This document shows, piece by piece, positions 17,169 through 24,939 of a DNA stretch of 39,341 bases. Below the pieces are notes generated by a model, which saw only the letters and a program-made list of their open reading frames with translations, had not been told where the DNA came from and did no database searches. Source of the stretch: an uncultured bacterium (GTDB lineage: Bacteria > Bacillota_I > Bacilli_A > RF39 > UBA660); contig CASEJU010000051.1 of NCBI GenBank assembly GCA_949288335.1, forward strand, positions 1-39,341. The letters run 5' to 3'. Each line of letters starts with the position of its first letter. Position 1 is the stretch's first letter. The position numbers were made by a program, and so were the translations under genes.

Positions 17169-17871
17169 AACCAGCTAGAAAATCAATTAATACCGGACCT
17201 AAAATAATAAGTAATATAAGTGGTATAAAAAATATTACTGAAAATATACTTATTTTATTTGGAATCTTATTTATTTCTGATTTAATATCCATTATTTGTT
17301 TATCTTTTAAAAAGTCTAATTGGTTATACATTGTCTCTATTATACTATTTCCAAATAAATTTGATTGTTCCATGTTTAAAATAATGTTATTAACCGTTAA
17401 ACTAGGAATTCGTAAACTCATAAGAGATAATGCTTCGGTTAAAGATTTACCAAAGTTCACTTGTTTTAAAGTTTCTTTAAATTCACTTGAAATTTCTGAA
17501 TCAATGTATTTACACGCCATTTTTATAGCGTTTTCCAAGTTTCTACCAGATTCTAAAGCAAGCGTTAAGACTTCAAAATAATAATATGCTTCACTATCTA
17601 ACTTTCTTTCTCGTTTTTTTAACGGCTTATCAATCATGCTATAACCTACCAACCAGTACCATATAACCGTTACTATAGGAGATATTAAAGCACCATAATC
17701 AACGAATATAAAAATTATAACAAAAACCAAAAGTGATGAATAAAGCCTAAAGTTCATGAAGTATTCGGTACTAAATTTTTTAGAAACACCAAATTGATTT
17801 ATCTTAGCATCTATTTTTTTTATATCTTTATCACGATAGATTCGGTTAATAAATGATTTTTTTTCTTTCAT
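17167..17871 (-). CDS. tadC: TadC-like type II secretion F-domain membrane protein
   Basis: 234 residues with transmembrane helices at about 45-85 and at the C-terminus (about 210-232). Between them is a cytoplasmic T2SSF domain with the typical EALTLALESGRNLENAIKMA-like pattern (here EVLTLALESGRNLENAIKMA) and GKSLTEALSLMSLRI. TadC pairs with TadB as the inner-membrane platform of Tad/Flp-type pilus machines. Its start overlaps the tadB stop by one base (TAATG), and it is the last gene of the operon before the terminator. Confidence 0.85.
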   Translation of the reverse strand: MKEKKSFINRIYRDKDIKKIDAKINQFGVSKKFSTEYFMNFRLYSSLLVFVIIFIFVDYGALISPIVTVIWYWLVGYSMIDKPLKKRERKLDSEAYYYFEVLTLALESGRNLENAIKMACKYIDSEISSEFKETLKQVNFGKSLTEALSLMSLRIPSLTVNNIILNMEQSNLFGNSIIETMYNQLDFLKDKQIMDIKSEINKIPNKISIFSVIFFIPLILLIILGPVLIDFLAG

Positions 17872-18869
17872 TAGCTAAACCTCACTTTCATGATCTTATT
17901 TACGATAAAAGCGTATAAACCATATACCAACAATATTATAAATAATAATATATTGCCAAGTGTGGTATTAATAAGCGGCATAAAATAGCTTGGGTTTAAA
18001 ATGGTAATTATACCAACAAACACAAAAGGCATAACAAGAAGTATTTTACTTATCATGTTAGCAGAAGACGTAAGCGACTTCATTTCTTGCTTTAATTTTT
18101 GCTTATTAAACAGCATCTTTTCAATGGATGAAAATACCTTTATTATATTACCACCGGTTTTATTAAGTATCGAAAGTGAAGACGTAATATAATTAACTTC
18201 TTCTGAATCAACCCTTTTAGAAAACCTTTCGAAAACTACGTCCAATGACAATCCATAACTTATCTCCAAATGCATTTTCTTAAATTCCTGACTAATTGGT
18301 CCTTTTAATTCATGAGAAACTATCTCGATTGCTTGCATCGTACTTCTTCCTGATCTAAACGCGTTATTCATTATTATTATCGCGTTTAATAAATCTTGTT
18401 CTATTTGTTTTTTCTTTACGTAATCATAAAACTTAAAATATATGTCAATTAAGAAAAAACCAAAAAGTGAAGATACTAATATATCTAGTAAGCTTGGGAA
18501 AGTTCCTTCTATTATTCTTGCAAAAAATATAATAAAAACAAAAAGTAAGCATATGAAAATCTTATTACTAATAAAATCCATCGCAATCGTATTTTTTTCA
18601 TTTTCATAAGTTATGTATTTGTTATATCTTAAAGAATATTTTTTTAAAAGCATCGATTTTTTAAGTATTTTACTTAGTTTCATAACTAATTTAGAATACT
18701 CATTTGATAAAAGGTCAAATAAAGATATGGAGTCATCTTTTATTGAATCAATACTATATTTTGATATTCTTTTTTCCAAACGCAAACTTTTATTATATAT
18801 AATTAAATAAAATATAATAAAAGCAAGAATTATCATTATTATAGTTTGAATAATAAATACATTCATCAT
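17871..18869 (-). CDS. tadB: TadB-like type II secretion F-domain membrane protein
   Basis: About 332 residues. There is an N-terminal transmembrane helix, two more at about 105-145, and two at the C-terminus (about 270-325), with the T2SSF domain between (NAIIIMNNAFRSGRSTMQAI ... GPISQEFKKMHLEISYGLSL ... LSILNKTGGNI). The arrangement is that of TadB. The start is taken as the ATG at 18869 (AGAAGG 5 nt upstream); a GTG at 18875 and an ATG at 18866 are alternatives. It lies 10 nt after the ATPase gene in a tightly packed operon. Confidence 0.85.
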   Translation of the reverse strand: MMNVFIIQTIIMIILAFIIFYLIIYNKSLRLEKRISKYSIDSIKDDSISLFDLLSNEYSKLVMKLSKILKKSMLLKKYSLRYNKYITYENEKNTIAMDFISNKIFICLLFVFIIFFARIIEGTFPSLLDILVSSLFGFFLIDIYFKFYDYVKKKQIEQDLLNAIIIMNNAFRSGRSTMQAIEIVSHELKGPISQEFKKMHLEISYGLSLDVVFERFSKRVDSEEVNYITSSLSILNKTGGNIIKVFSSIEKMLFNKQKLKQEMKSLTSSANMISKILLVMPFVFVGIITILNPSYFMPLINTTLGNILLFIILLVYGLYAFIVNKIMKVRFS

Positions 18870-18879
18870 CTTCACCTTC

Positions 18880-20208
18880 TTACTTTTTAAAATTAAATAT
18901 ATCTTCTAAATCGTCGATACCTTTACTTTTTATCTTCTTATAAACGTTAGGCACTCTTTTTTTAAGATCAAACGCCCCGTCTACTTCTCCATTTTCAGTT
19001 AAACCAGTTTGTTTAAAACTAAAGATTTCTTTTAGTTCGATTACATCATCTTTAAACCCATCTACTTCACATATCGAAGTTACTTTTCTTCTTCCATCAG
19101 ATAAACGAGAAATATTGATGACTAAATCTATAGCGTTTTCTATATACTCACGAATCGCTTTAACCGGTATTTCCATCCCCGCCATCAAAACCATTGTCTC
19201 AAGCCTGTTTAAGGCTTCTACCGGGCTGTTTGCATGCATCGTTGTAAGTGACCCATCGTGACCCGTGTTCATTGCTTGTAGCATGTCAAACGCTTCTTTA
19301 CCACGAACCTCACCAACGATTATTCTATCCGGTCTCATACGAAGTGAATTAATAACTAAATCACGAATGGTAACCTCACCCGTTCCTTCGTAATTAGTAA
19401 GCCTTGTTTCAAGTCCAATTACGTGGGATTGGTGTAATCTTAACTCGGCCGCATCCTCGATTGTTATAATACGTTCATGATTACCAATGAACGAAGATAA
19501 CGCATTTAGTAAAGTAGTTTTTCCAGCACCAGTACCACCGCATATTATGATGTTTAACTTGGCCCTTACCGCCGCGTCTAAAAACCTTGCCATGTATGGT
19601 GTCATGGTTCCTGTTCTTAAAAAATCATCAATCGTTTCCATGTCTCGTCTAAATTTTCTTATGGTAACAACAGGACCTTTTAATGATAAAGGAGGAATAA
19701 CTGCATTTAGTCTTGAGCCATCTTCTAGCCTTGCATCTACCATTGGATTTGCGGTATCAATCGTTCTACCTAAAGGCTGAACAATTTTTTGAATGGTTCT
19801 TATGATATGCTCATCATTAATAAAAGATACGGAATCATCCTTACTTATTTGACCATCAATTTCAACGTACACCTCATTTTTACCATTTACCATTATTTCG
19901 GTAATGTTTGGGTCTTCTAAAAGCTCGGTTATCGGTCCATAACCATTTATTTCATTATCAATCAAGTTAAATATATGACTACGTTCTAGGTTGGTTAAAT
20001 CATAACCTAAAAGAGCCTTATCTATCTCATCATTAATGTATTCATGAAGAAGTTTATTATCGGGGATTTTATCATCAATAAGGTTAGAGATTATGGTATT
20101 TCTTAAGTTGTCTAACAATTCTTTATCCTTGAATATATCATAATCTGCAACTGGCTTTAAAACTGCCTTTTCCTCTTTAACATCAAAGGCATCCATTAAT
20201 TTAGGCAT
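18880..20208 (-). CDS. tadA: TadA/CpaF-type secretion ATPase
   Basis: 442 residues. An N-terminal helical domain leads into the typical [20 protein letters not shown] segment. This is followed by Walker [11 protein letters not shown], the Asp box [10 protein letters not shown], Walker [14 protein letters not shown] and the His box [14 protein letters not shown]. All ATPase motifs are intact, so this is an active hexameric motor of the GspE/CpaF superfamily powering pilus assembly. The ATG at 20208 overlaps the end of the TadZ-like gene by 8 nt. GGAGG precedes it by 9 nt. Confidence 0.95.
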   Translation of the reverse strand: MPKLMDAFDVKEEKAVLKPVADYDIFKDKELLDNLRNTIISNLIDDKIPDNKLLHEYINDEIDKALLGYDLTNLERSHIFNLIDNEINGYGPITELLEDPNITEIMVNGKNEVYVEIDGQISKDDSVSFINDEHIIRTIQKIVQPLGRTIDTANPMVDARLEDGSRLNAVIPPLSLKGPVVTIRKFRRDMETIDDFLRTGTMTPYMARFLDAAVRAKLNIIICGGTGAGKTTLLNALSSFIGNHERIITIEDAAELRLHQSHVIGLETRLTNYEGTGEVTIRDLVINSLRMRPDRIIVGEVRGKEAFDMLQAMNTGHDGSLTTMHANSPVEALNRLETMVLMAGMEIPVKAIREYIENAIDLVINISRLSDGRRKVTSICEVDGFKDDVIELKEIFSFKQTGLTENGEVDGAFDLKKRVPNVYKKIKSKGIDDLEDIFNFKK

Positions 20209-20989
20209 TCTTCTTCACCTCCGAACTTTTAGACTTTAACTCAAGCAAACTATTAGCAAGTTTGGTAAGTTTTATAATATCACCTTTTTTACTAGCTCTA
20301 ATTTTTTTATTAAGGGTTAAAATTTCTCCATCAATAACGTACTTATCAATATCTTTTATATAAAATGATTTATCAATTGTATAATCAACGTTATGTTTTA
20401 TTATGTTCTTAACGTCAAACAAAGAAAAATAATCCTTACCAGTGTCTTTAGACGAATTAAAAACCACTTTAAAGTTTTCGTTTTCGGTATCTTTAAAAAT
20501 GGATATCATGCTTTTTGCATTTTTTAAATCAACCGGGTCATTAGTTATCATAAAAAGCGTGTTATCGCACTTATCAAGTGCCGTTAAAGTAACAGGATTA
20601 ATATTATGTGACGTATCAATTAAAATAACGTCATATTTATAAATTGCCGAGGTAATGATTAACTCGATATACTTAGAATCTATTTTAAGGGCGTTTCTAG
20701 GATCTTTTGGACATGACAAAACATCAATTTTATCATTATACTTACACACGTAATCATAAATTTCATTGAAGCGGTTGTTACTCATGTCATCCGCTACGTT
20801 ATATATGGTTTTTTCGTTATTAACGTTTAAACTAACGGCTATACCACCGCTGTTTAAATCAAGGTCCATAATTAAAACTTTCTTGTTCATTAAACTATAA
20901 ATTCCGGCCAAATTAAGCGTAGTTGTTGTCTTACCAACACCACCTTTACACGAAAATACCGTAATTATTCTTGCTGCATCTTTTTTCAT
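20201..20989 (-). CDS. TadZ/CpaE-like ParA-family ATPase
   Basis: 262 residues with a deviant Walker A motif FSCKGGVGKTTTTLNLA at about 13-29, Walker A' LIMDLDLNSGG and the IDTSHNINPVTLTALD switch region: a MinD/ParA-type ATPase. Within a Tad operon this is most likely TadZ/CpaE, which sets the polar or focal location of the pilus machine. There is no N-terminal receiver-like domain as in classical CpaE, so it is the short form. The start is coupled to the preceding stop (TAATG). Confidence 0.85.
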   Translation of the reverse strand: MKKDAARIITVFSCKGGVGKTTTTLNLAGIYSLMNKKVLIMDLDLNSGGIAVSLNVNNEKTIYNVADDMSNNRFNEIYDYVCKYNDKIDVLSCPKDPRNALKIDSKYIELIITSAIYKYDVILIDTSHNINPVTLTALDKCDNTLFMITNDPVDLKNAKSMISIFKDTENENFKVVFNSSKDTGKDYFSLFDVKNIIKHNVDYTIDKSFYIKDIDKYVIDGEILTLNKKIRASKKGDIIKLTKLANSLLELKSKSSEVKKNA

Positions 20990-21387
20990 TAGTTCGCCCT
21001 CTTTTCTATTATTATTTTCTCATTTTCAATATAACCAACAAAAGAACTTTTTTCTTTATATATTTCTTTTCCAACAATTGAACCAAAAAAACCTTTCGTT
21101 GACTTAGAAATAGTTATTTCTATTCGTTTATTTTCTTCATCTATGTTTATTTTATAATCATCCACTTCAGAGTCATTTTGATAAATTAAATCAACCATGT
21201 TATTAAAAGGCTCTTCATCAACGTGTTTAAGACCATACCTTAAAACTTCTTTAGCAATATTATCTAATTTTCTTTGGTTATACTTAGCATAACAAACATC
21301 AACAACCAAAGTACCTATCATAATAAAAACAGGAATAAAAATCACAAAAATAGCCAAAGACTGCCCCTTATTTCCAAGTTTACTCAT
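20989..21387 (-). CDS. TadE-like pseudopilin (second)
   Basis: 132 residues with an N-terminal NKGQSLAIFVIFIPVFIMIG class III prepilin-like segment: a short basic leader, then glycine-glutamine at the likely cleavage point, then a hydrophobic helix. The canonical glutamate at +5 is missing (Ala/Ile instead), unlike in the neighbouring paralogue. The remainder is a small extracytoplasmic domain. It is probably a minor pseudopilin of the Tad-like machine. The start overlaps the upstream stop by 8 nt (ATGAGTAA). No prepilin peptidase gene lies in this window. Confidence 0.75.
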   Translation of the reverse strand: MSKLGNKGQSLAIFVIFIPVFIMIGTLVVDVCYAKYNQRKLDNIAKEVLRYGLKHVDEEPFNNMVDLIYQNDSEVDDYKINIDEENKRIEITISKSTKGFFGSIVGKEIYKEKSSFVGYIENEKIIIEKRAN

Positions 21388-21721
21388 TTCTTACCACCCG
21401 AGATACACTAACGTTAAAAACATCATTTAATATATAAGATAAACCAGGTGTTATTGGCTTAATTTTTTTAGAAACATTAATCTTGGTATACTCTCCTGTT
21501 TCATCAATTTTAATCTTAACATCTTTATTATCCATTACCATGTTTATTTCTTCTAAAGTTTTTCCGGATTCATAAAGAGTTGTAATATCACTTGTTTTTC
21601 CTTCTAAATCACTTTTTAAAGATATTACTCTTCCAAAATCTATAATACAAAAAATAAGTATTAAAGTAACTGGTAAAATAATAATAAATTCAACTAACGC
21701 TTGCCCTTTTTTACTCTTCAT
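21380..21721 (-). CDS. TadE-like pseudopilin (first)
   Basis: 113 residues from the ATG at 21721, which has AGGAGCGG upstream; the longer frame to 21775 has none. The N-terminus MKSKKGQALVEFIIILPVTL has the full class III signature (basic leader, G/Q junction, E at +5, hydrophobic helix). A 75-residue extracytoplasmic domain follows. It heads the operon of TadE-like, TadE-like, TadZ-, TadA-, TadB- and TadC-like genes. It may serve as the pilus subunit itself, because no separate short Flp pilin gene was seen. Confidence 0.8.
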   Translation of the reverse strand: MKSKKGQALVEFIIILPVTLILIFCIIDFGRVISLKSDLEGKTSDITTLYESGKTLEEINMVMDNKDVKIKIDETGEYTKINVSKKIKPITPGLSYILNDVFNVSVSRVVRNE

Positions 21722-21782
21722 AGCACCGCTCCTATTATCATCAATAATTATAGCAAAAAAGAATAAATAAAACAACGGAAAT

Positions 21783-21809
21783 AAAAAAATAATGTAAAAA
21801 CATTATTTT
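21783..21809 (-). terminator. Terminator after the 194-residue surface protein gene
   Basis: Stem AAAATAATG/CATTATTTT with a 6-nt loop overlaps the stop of the upstream gene and is followed by A/T-rich sequence with U-runs on the minus strand. Confidence 0.6.
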
Positions 21810-22387
21810 CTACCCTTAAATATCGTATACCCAACAAGCCCTACGATAATTACTAACATACCGATTATTATTACACCATTATTACTTTTACCCGATGCTT
21901 CTTTAACTATGGAAAGCGTCAAAAAATAATCAGAGCAATGATCTATATCAAAAGTAATATATCCATTTTTTACCAACAAATTCGTGTTTACCGTTTCAAT
22001 TTCATTGGTTTGGTCATTGTAATAATAAAGGTTCAACCTATCGCCATCACTAAATTTAGTCGTTGGAATTTTTATTGTTGCAACACCTGGTAAATCCCCA
22101 TGATAATTAAACGAAACATATTCTTTTTTCATGTTTTTGCTAATTAAACTGTTTATTTCATGTTTATTTGGAGATTTAAATTTTATTTTCATGTCAAACT
22201 CAAATTCATTTTGCTTAAACTCCGCTTTATCAAAGGACCATGAATAAGCAAACTCCCCATCTTTATCCTGAATGAACATAACCTTATCTTTTGTTTCAGT
22301 TCTTATTAATTTATCTGAGGCACTGATACTGCTTATGCCAACAAAAGAAAGGACTACTGCTAAGAAAATAACAAATATTTTTTTCAT
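21803..22387 (-). CDS. Secreted protein with C-terminal membrane anchor
   Basis: 194 residues. There is an N-terminal signal peptide (MKKIFVIFLAVVLSFVGISS, cleavage probably after ISA), then a beta-rich extracytoplasmic domain of about 135 residues. The C-terminal block is DHCSDYFLTLSIVKEAS followed by an Asn/Gly linker, a transmembrane helix and GRK. The HxSdY motif before the linker resembles the end of cell-surface adhesin domains. It has its own terminator and lies just upstream of the Tad-like operon. Its C-terminal LSIVKEA-TM block recurs in two short reading frames at 23313-23666. Function unknown; probably an envelope protein. Confidence 0.75.
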   Translation of the reverse strand: MKKIFVIFLAVVLSFVGISSISASDKLIRTETKDKVMFIQDKDGEFAYSWSFDKAEFKQNEFEFDMKIKFKSPNKHEINSLISKNMKKEYVSFNYHGDLPGVATIKIPTTKFSDGDRLNLYYYNDQTNEIETVNTNLLVKNGYITFDIDHCSDYFLTLSIVKEASGKSNNGVIIIGMLVIIVGLVGYTIFKGRK

Positions 22388-22407
22388 ACACGTGCCTCCT
22401 TTTTAAT

Positions 22408-23049
22408 TTACATAACTATAAAATACGTTATTATATTACTGATTGATATAATAAATATTGATGCAGTAAGATTATTAGATTTCCAGTAATAATTTGACAA
22501 TACAAGCATAATAAAGAAATAACACAAAGAAGATAAAATATTATTTAACGTAAAACTAGTGTATGCAACATTAAAAAAGAAATAAAATAAAGCAGAAAAA
22601 ATTATGAATAACCATTTTTTATCAATAACCTCTTTAATTGTTTTTCTAAAAACTATACCTTCTACAATTGGATAATATATAGCCGTTAACAAAAACAATA
22701 TTATTGGCGAACTTTTATACATGGTTCTTAATGAATAATCATTTTCTGAAGTTTCTCTTATATCAAATATTAAAGTTAAAAGTAAATTAGTTACAATCGT
22801 AATTGCAAATATTATCAAAACATTTAATAATATACTTTTAACATATTTCCACTTGTTTTTATCAAAATCTTTAAAATCATTTACAAAACTTTTACGATAA
22901 ATAAATATAATTGTTATTGCAAAGATAATTGATATAATAGCATTTGATAAATTAGCATTTAAAAACATTGATGATAAATATGGCAGCACAAAATATAATA
23001 TTATAATTAATACCGCAATAACTGAATTTTTTGTTTGAACATTTTTCAT
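22408..23049 (-). CDS. CPBP-family membrane protein, probably non-catalytic
   Basis: 213 residues with about six membrane helices. The fold-level pattern of a CPBP protein is visible (YYPIVEGIVFRK, then a second and third conserved helix). However, the EExxxR motif is EGxxxR, the FxxxH helix has no histidine (FFFNVAYTSF) and the final HxxxN/B histidine is replaced by serine (SISNII). The metal-binding residues are therefore absent, and it may be a pseudoenzyme or immunity-like protein. GAGGTAAG precedes the ATG. A short ORF plus terminator lies 60-120 nt upstream. Confidence 0.75.
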   Translation of the reverse strand: MKNVQTKNSVIAVLIIILYFVLPYLSSMFLNANLSNAIISIIFAITIIFIYRKSFVNDFKDFDKNKWKYVKSILLNVLIIFAITIVTNLLLTLIFDIRETSENDYSLRTMYKSSPIILFLLTAIYYPIVEGIVFRKTIKEVIDKKWLFIIFSALFYFFFNVAYTSFTLNNILSSLCYFFIMLVLSNYYWKSNNLTASIFIISISNIITYFIVM

Positions 23050-23108
23050 ATCTTACCTCTTTTCTACAATTATATTTTAACAAACATATCATTTAATTTC
23101 AACAAAAA

Positions 23109-23132
23109 TAAAAAAGCCTGTAAACAGGCCTT
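23109..23132 (-). terminator. Terminator after the nonapeptide ORF
   Basis: GCCTG/CAGGC stem with a TAAA loop, flanked by A/T pairs and followed by TTTTTTATTTTTG on the minus strand. It lies 10 nt after the stop of the 9-codon ORF and 60 nt before the CPBP-like gene, so it could either end a short transcript or act as an attenuator. Confidence 0.75.
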
Positions 23133-23141
23133 TATGATATT

Positions 23142-23171
23142 TTAGAAGAATCTAAATAACCATTTCCACAT
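23142..23171 (-). CDS. Nine-codon ORF MWKWLFRFF
   Basis: Too short for ordinary gene finders, but it has a complete expression context. A promoter (TTGTTT, 17 nt, TATATT with TG upstream) lies at 23246-23274 and an 8-bp hairpin is in the leader. A perfect GGGGAGG is 8 nt before the ATG, and there is a terminator directly after the stop. The peptide is cationic and strongly aromatic (two Trp, three Phe). It could be a leader peptide controlling the CPBP-like gene, or a free small peptide. Expression is not proven by the sequence alone. Confidence 0.5.
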   Translation of the reverse strand: MWKWLFRFF

Positions 23172-23214
23172 AAATTGTTCCTCCCCTCTATCACATATTT
23201 TTACAACCTCTTTT

Positions 23215-23233
23215 GGATGTCAGTATGACATCC
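23215..23233 (-). promoter_or_regulatory. Hairpin in the nonapeptide leader
   Basis: A perfect 8-bp inverted repeat GGATGTCA-GTA-TGACATCC with a 3-nt loop lies about 6 nt after the predicted transcription start. Further on, AGAGG is followed by ATG-TGA, a start codon directly followed by a stop. It may be a transcript-stabilising 5' hairpin or an operator. Confidence 0.55.
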
Positions 23234-23245
23234 TCTTACACTTAA

Positions 23246-23274
23246 AATATATCACAATTAATAAGGAAAAACAA
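23246..23274 (-). promoter_or_regulatory. Promoter of the nonapeptide transcript
   Basis: Minus-strand TTGTTT and TATATT are separated by 17 nt, with TGTGA directly upstream of the -10 (extended -10). Predicted start near 23239; transcript about 130 nt up to the terminator. Confidence 0.6.
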
Positions 23275-23312
23275 TATACACTAATTAGACGTAAAATAAA
23301 ATAAATAAAATA

Positions 23313-23471
23313 TCAATTTTTATTATTTTTTCTTAAGATATAAAGGATTAATAATAGTAATATAACAATCATAACGATTATTATTAAGCCATTTTTATTA
23401 GAACTGTCACTAGCTTCTCTTACAATCGATAATGTATCCGCTATTACCACCTCGCAATACTTAAAAAACAT
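23313..23471 (-). pseudogene. C-terminal remnant of a LSIVREA-TM surface protein
   Basis: A 52-codon frame whose product ends in ADTLSIVREASDSSNKNG, then a transmembrane helix and LRKNNKN. It corresponds to the last 50 residues of the 194-residue surface protein (DHCSDYFLTLSIVKEASG...). The ATG at 23471 has no ribosome binding site and overlaps a TATAAT-like element. GAGGTGG lies inside the frame near a GTG at 23450, so a very short protein starting there cannot be excluded. I read it as what is left of a paralogue. Confidence 0.45.
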
Positions 23472-23534
23472 TATATCATTAATAAAACATAATAAAATGT
23501 TAGATTTTTCTAATATAAAAAATAAAAATATATT

Positions 23535-23666
23535 TTATTTATTTTTATTTATCGTATAAATCATTAAAAATGCTATTATAGCTAACATTAGGATTATCAA
23601 AACACCAAGGTTTTGTTCACCTGAAATAGCTTCTCTAACTATCGATAAAACATCAATTTGCCACAT
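23535..23666 (-). CDS. 43-residue single-span membrane peptide (MWQIDVLSIVREA...)
   Basis: AGGAGTGAT lies 8-10 nt before the ATG. The product has a short N-terminus MWQIDVLSIVREAISGEQN, one transmembrane helix and a basic tail INKNK. The LSIVREA block followed by a linker and a helix matches the C-terminus of the 194-residue surface protein at 21803-22387 and the remnant at 23313-23471. It is either a genuine mini-protein or a remnant that acquired expression signals. An extended -10 (TGATATAAT) lies about 50 nt upstream. Confidence 0.5.
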   Translation of the reverse strand: MWQIDVLSIVREAISGEQNLGVLIILMLAIIAFLMIYTINKNK

Positions 23667-23712
23667 TATATAATCACTCCTAACCTATGTTGCTTTTAAA
23701 AGCGGCTTTTTC

Positions 23713-23721
23713 ATTATATCA
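23713..23721 (-). promoter_or_regulatory. Extended -10 element for the 43-residue peptide
   Basis: Minus-strand TGATATAAT is a perfect extended -10. No good -35 is visible. A GCTTTTAAAAGC palindrome follows in the leader at about 23691-23702. Confidence 0.45.
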
Positions 23722-23844
23722 GTATTTTAAATTTATAAAAATAGCAAAGTATCAATTATATATTTTTTAATAATTTACACATAAAAAAATGTAAAAAACT
23801 TTATATTAAACATTAATTAATATATAATTATACTGGTGATGGTT

Positions 23845-24363
23845 ATGAAATCTTTAATAGTTTCAGATATACATGGTAATTATGATAATTTTAAAAAAGC
23901 AATCGATGAAAATTCATTTGATAAATTAATAGTGCTTGGTGATTTATTTAATTATGGCTTTTATTCAAGTGATTTAAAAGATAATAATATTATTAACTTA
24001 TTACAAACATATAAAGATAAATTAATCTTAATAAGAGGAAATTGTGATAAATATATAAATTATGAAAAAACAAACTTATATGCCCATGATTTGATAACAA
24101 TACTATTTAACCATCACGAGGTAACTTTAACTCATGGAGATAGATACTCAAAAGGATTTTTACCAAGTTATCATGGTGATATATTTATTCAAGGACATAC
24201 TCATATACCATTATTATCAAAAGAAAGAAACATAATATACGTAAATCCCGGAAGTGTTGGTAACCCAAGAGGAGAATCTAGCGCCTCATACGTCATATTT
24301 GAAGATGATAAGATTACAATTAAAACGATAGGTAATAAAATAATAAAAGAAATGAAAATTTAA
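23845..24363 (+). CDS. YfcE/MJ0936-type metallophosphoesterase
   Basis: 172 residues with the calcineurin-like phosphoesterase motifs in order: SDIHGN (D8, H10), GDLFNYG, RGNCD, LTHGDRY and GHTHIP, followed by NPGSVGNPR. This is the small YfcE-type subfamily with dimetal phosphodiesterase activity on generic substrates; the physiological substrate is uncertain. The frame extends to 23836, but GGTGATGG places the start at the ATG at 23845. It is convergent with the GNAT operon, and the two stop codons overlap. It is one of very few plus-strand genes here. Confidence 0.9.
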   Translation: MKSLIVSDIHGNYDNFKKAIDENSFDKLIVLGDLFNYGFYSSDLKDNNIINLLQTYKDKLILIRGNCDKYINYEKTNLYAHDLITILFNHHEVTLTHGDRYSKGFLPSYHGDIFIQGHTHIPLLSKERNIIYVNPGSVGNPRGESSASYVIFEDDKITIKTIGNKIIKEMKI

Positions 24364-24938
24364 GCATTCATTTCTTTTATTTTTTCATATTCATCCTTAG
24401 TAATTGAATATGACAACAAATCGTTTCTAACACCATCAGAATCAACGTATCTTGCTCTTAAAGTACCTTCATATTTCATACCACACTTTTGCATCACTTT
24501 ACCACTTGCGGGGTTTTCTGATAAGTGCTTCGCATTTATAACATAAGCATCACATTCATCAAATAAATATTTCATTACGGCGATTAAACACTCCGTTGCA
24601 TAACCTTTGTTCCAGTATTTTTCACCATAACAATAACCTATTTCACACGCACCAAACTTTAAAAACTTTTTAGATACAACGTCAATTGATCCTATTATTT
24701 CTTTAGTATCCTTTATTTCGGCTACCCATTTATAAGTATCAATATCATTATATTTTTTTATCCATTCTTCTAATAAAGCCTTTGTTTCACTAACATCTTT
24801 ATGAGGCTCCCACGTTACATATTTAGAAACGTTAGGATTACTAGCCCAGTTGTTATACATACAATTCGCGTCTTCTATTTTAAACTTTCTTAAAATTAAT
24901 CTATTCGTTTCTAATTTTTTAGTTCCTTTATATACCAA
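24360..24938 (-). CDS. GNAT acetyltransferase (RimJ/RimL-like)
   Basis: 192 residues with LETNRLILRKFKIEDANCMY at the N-terminus and the acetyl-CoA loop region EIGYCYGEKYWNKGYATEC. The C-terminus NPASGKVMQKCGMKYEGTLR is the typical RimJ/L-type V-shaped strand end. The start is a TTG at 24938 with AGGAGG 8 nt upstream. It is the last gene of a five-gene operon (26931 to 24360) with gaps of 1-9 nt. The substrate is unknown; N-terminal protein acetylation or small-molecule detoxification are both possible. Confidence 0.88.
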   Translation of the reverse strand: MVYKGTKKLETNRLILRKFKIEDANCMYNNWASNPNVSKYVTWEPHKDVSETKALLEEWIKKYNDIDTYKWVAEIKDTKEIIGSIDVVSKKFLKFGACEIGYCYGEKYWNKGYATECLIAVMKYLFDECDAYVINAKHLSENPASGKVMQKCGMKYEGTLRARYVDSDGVRNDLLSYSITKDEYEKIKEMNA

Positions 24939-24939
24939 T

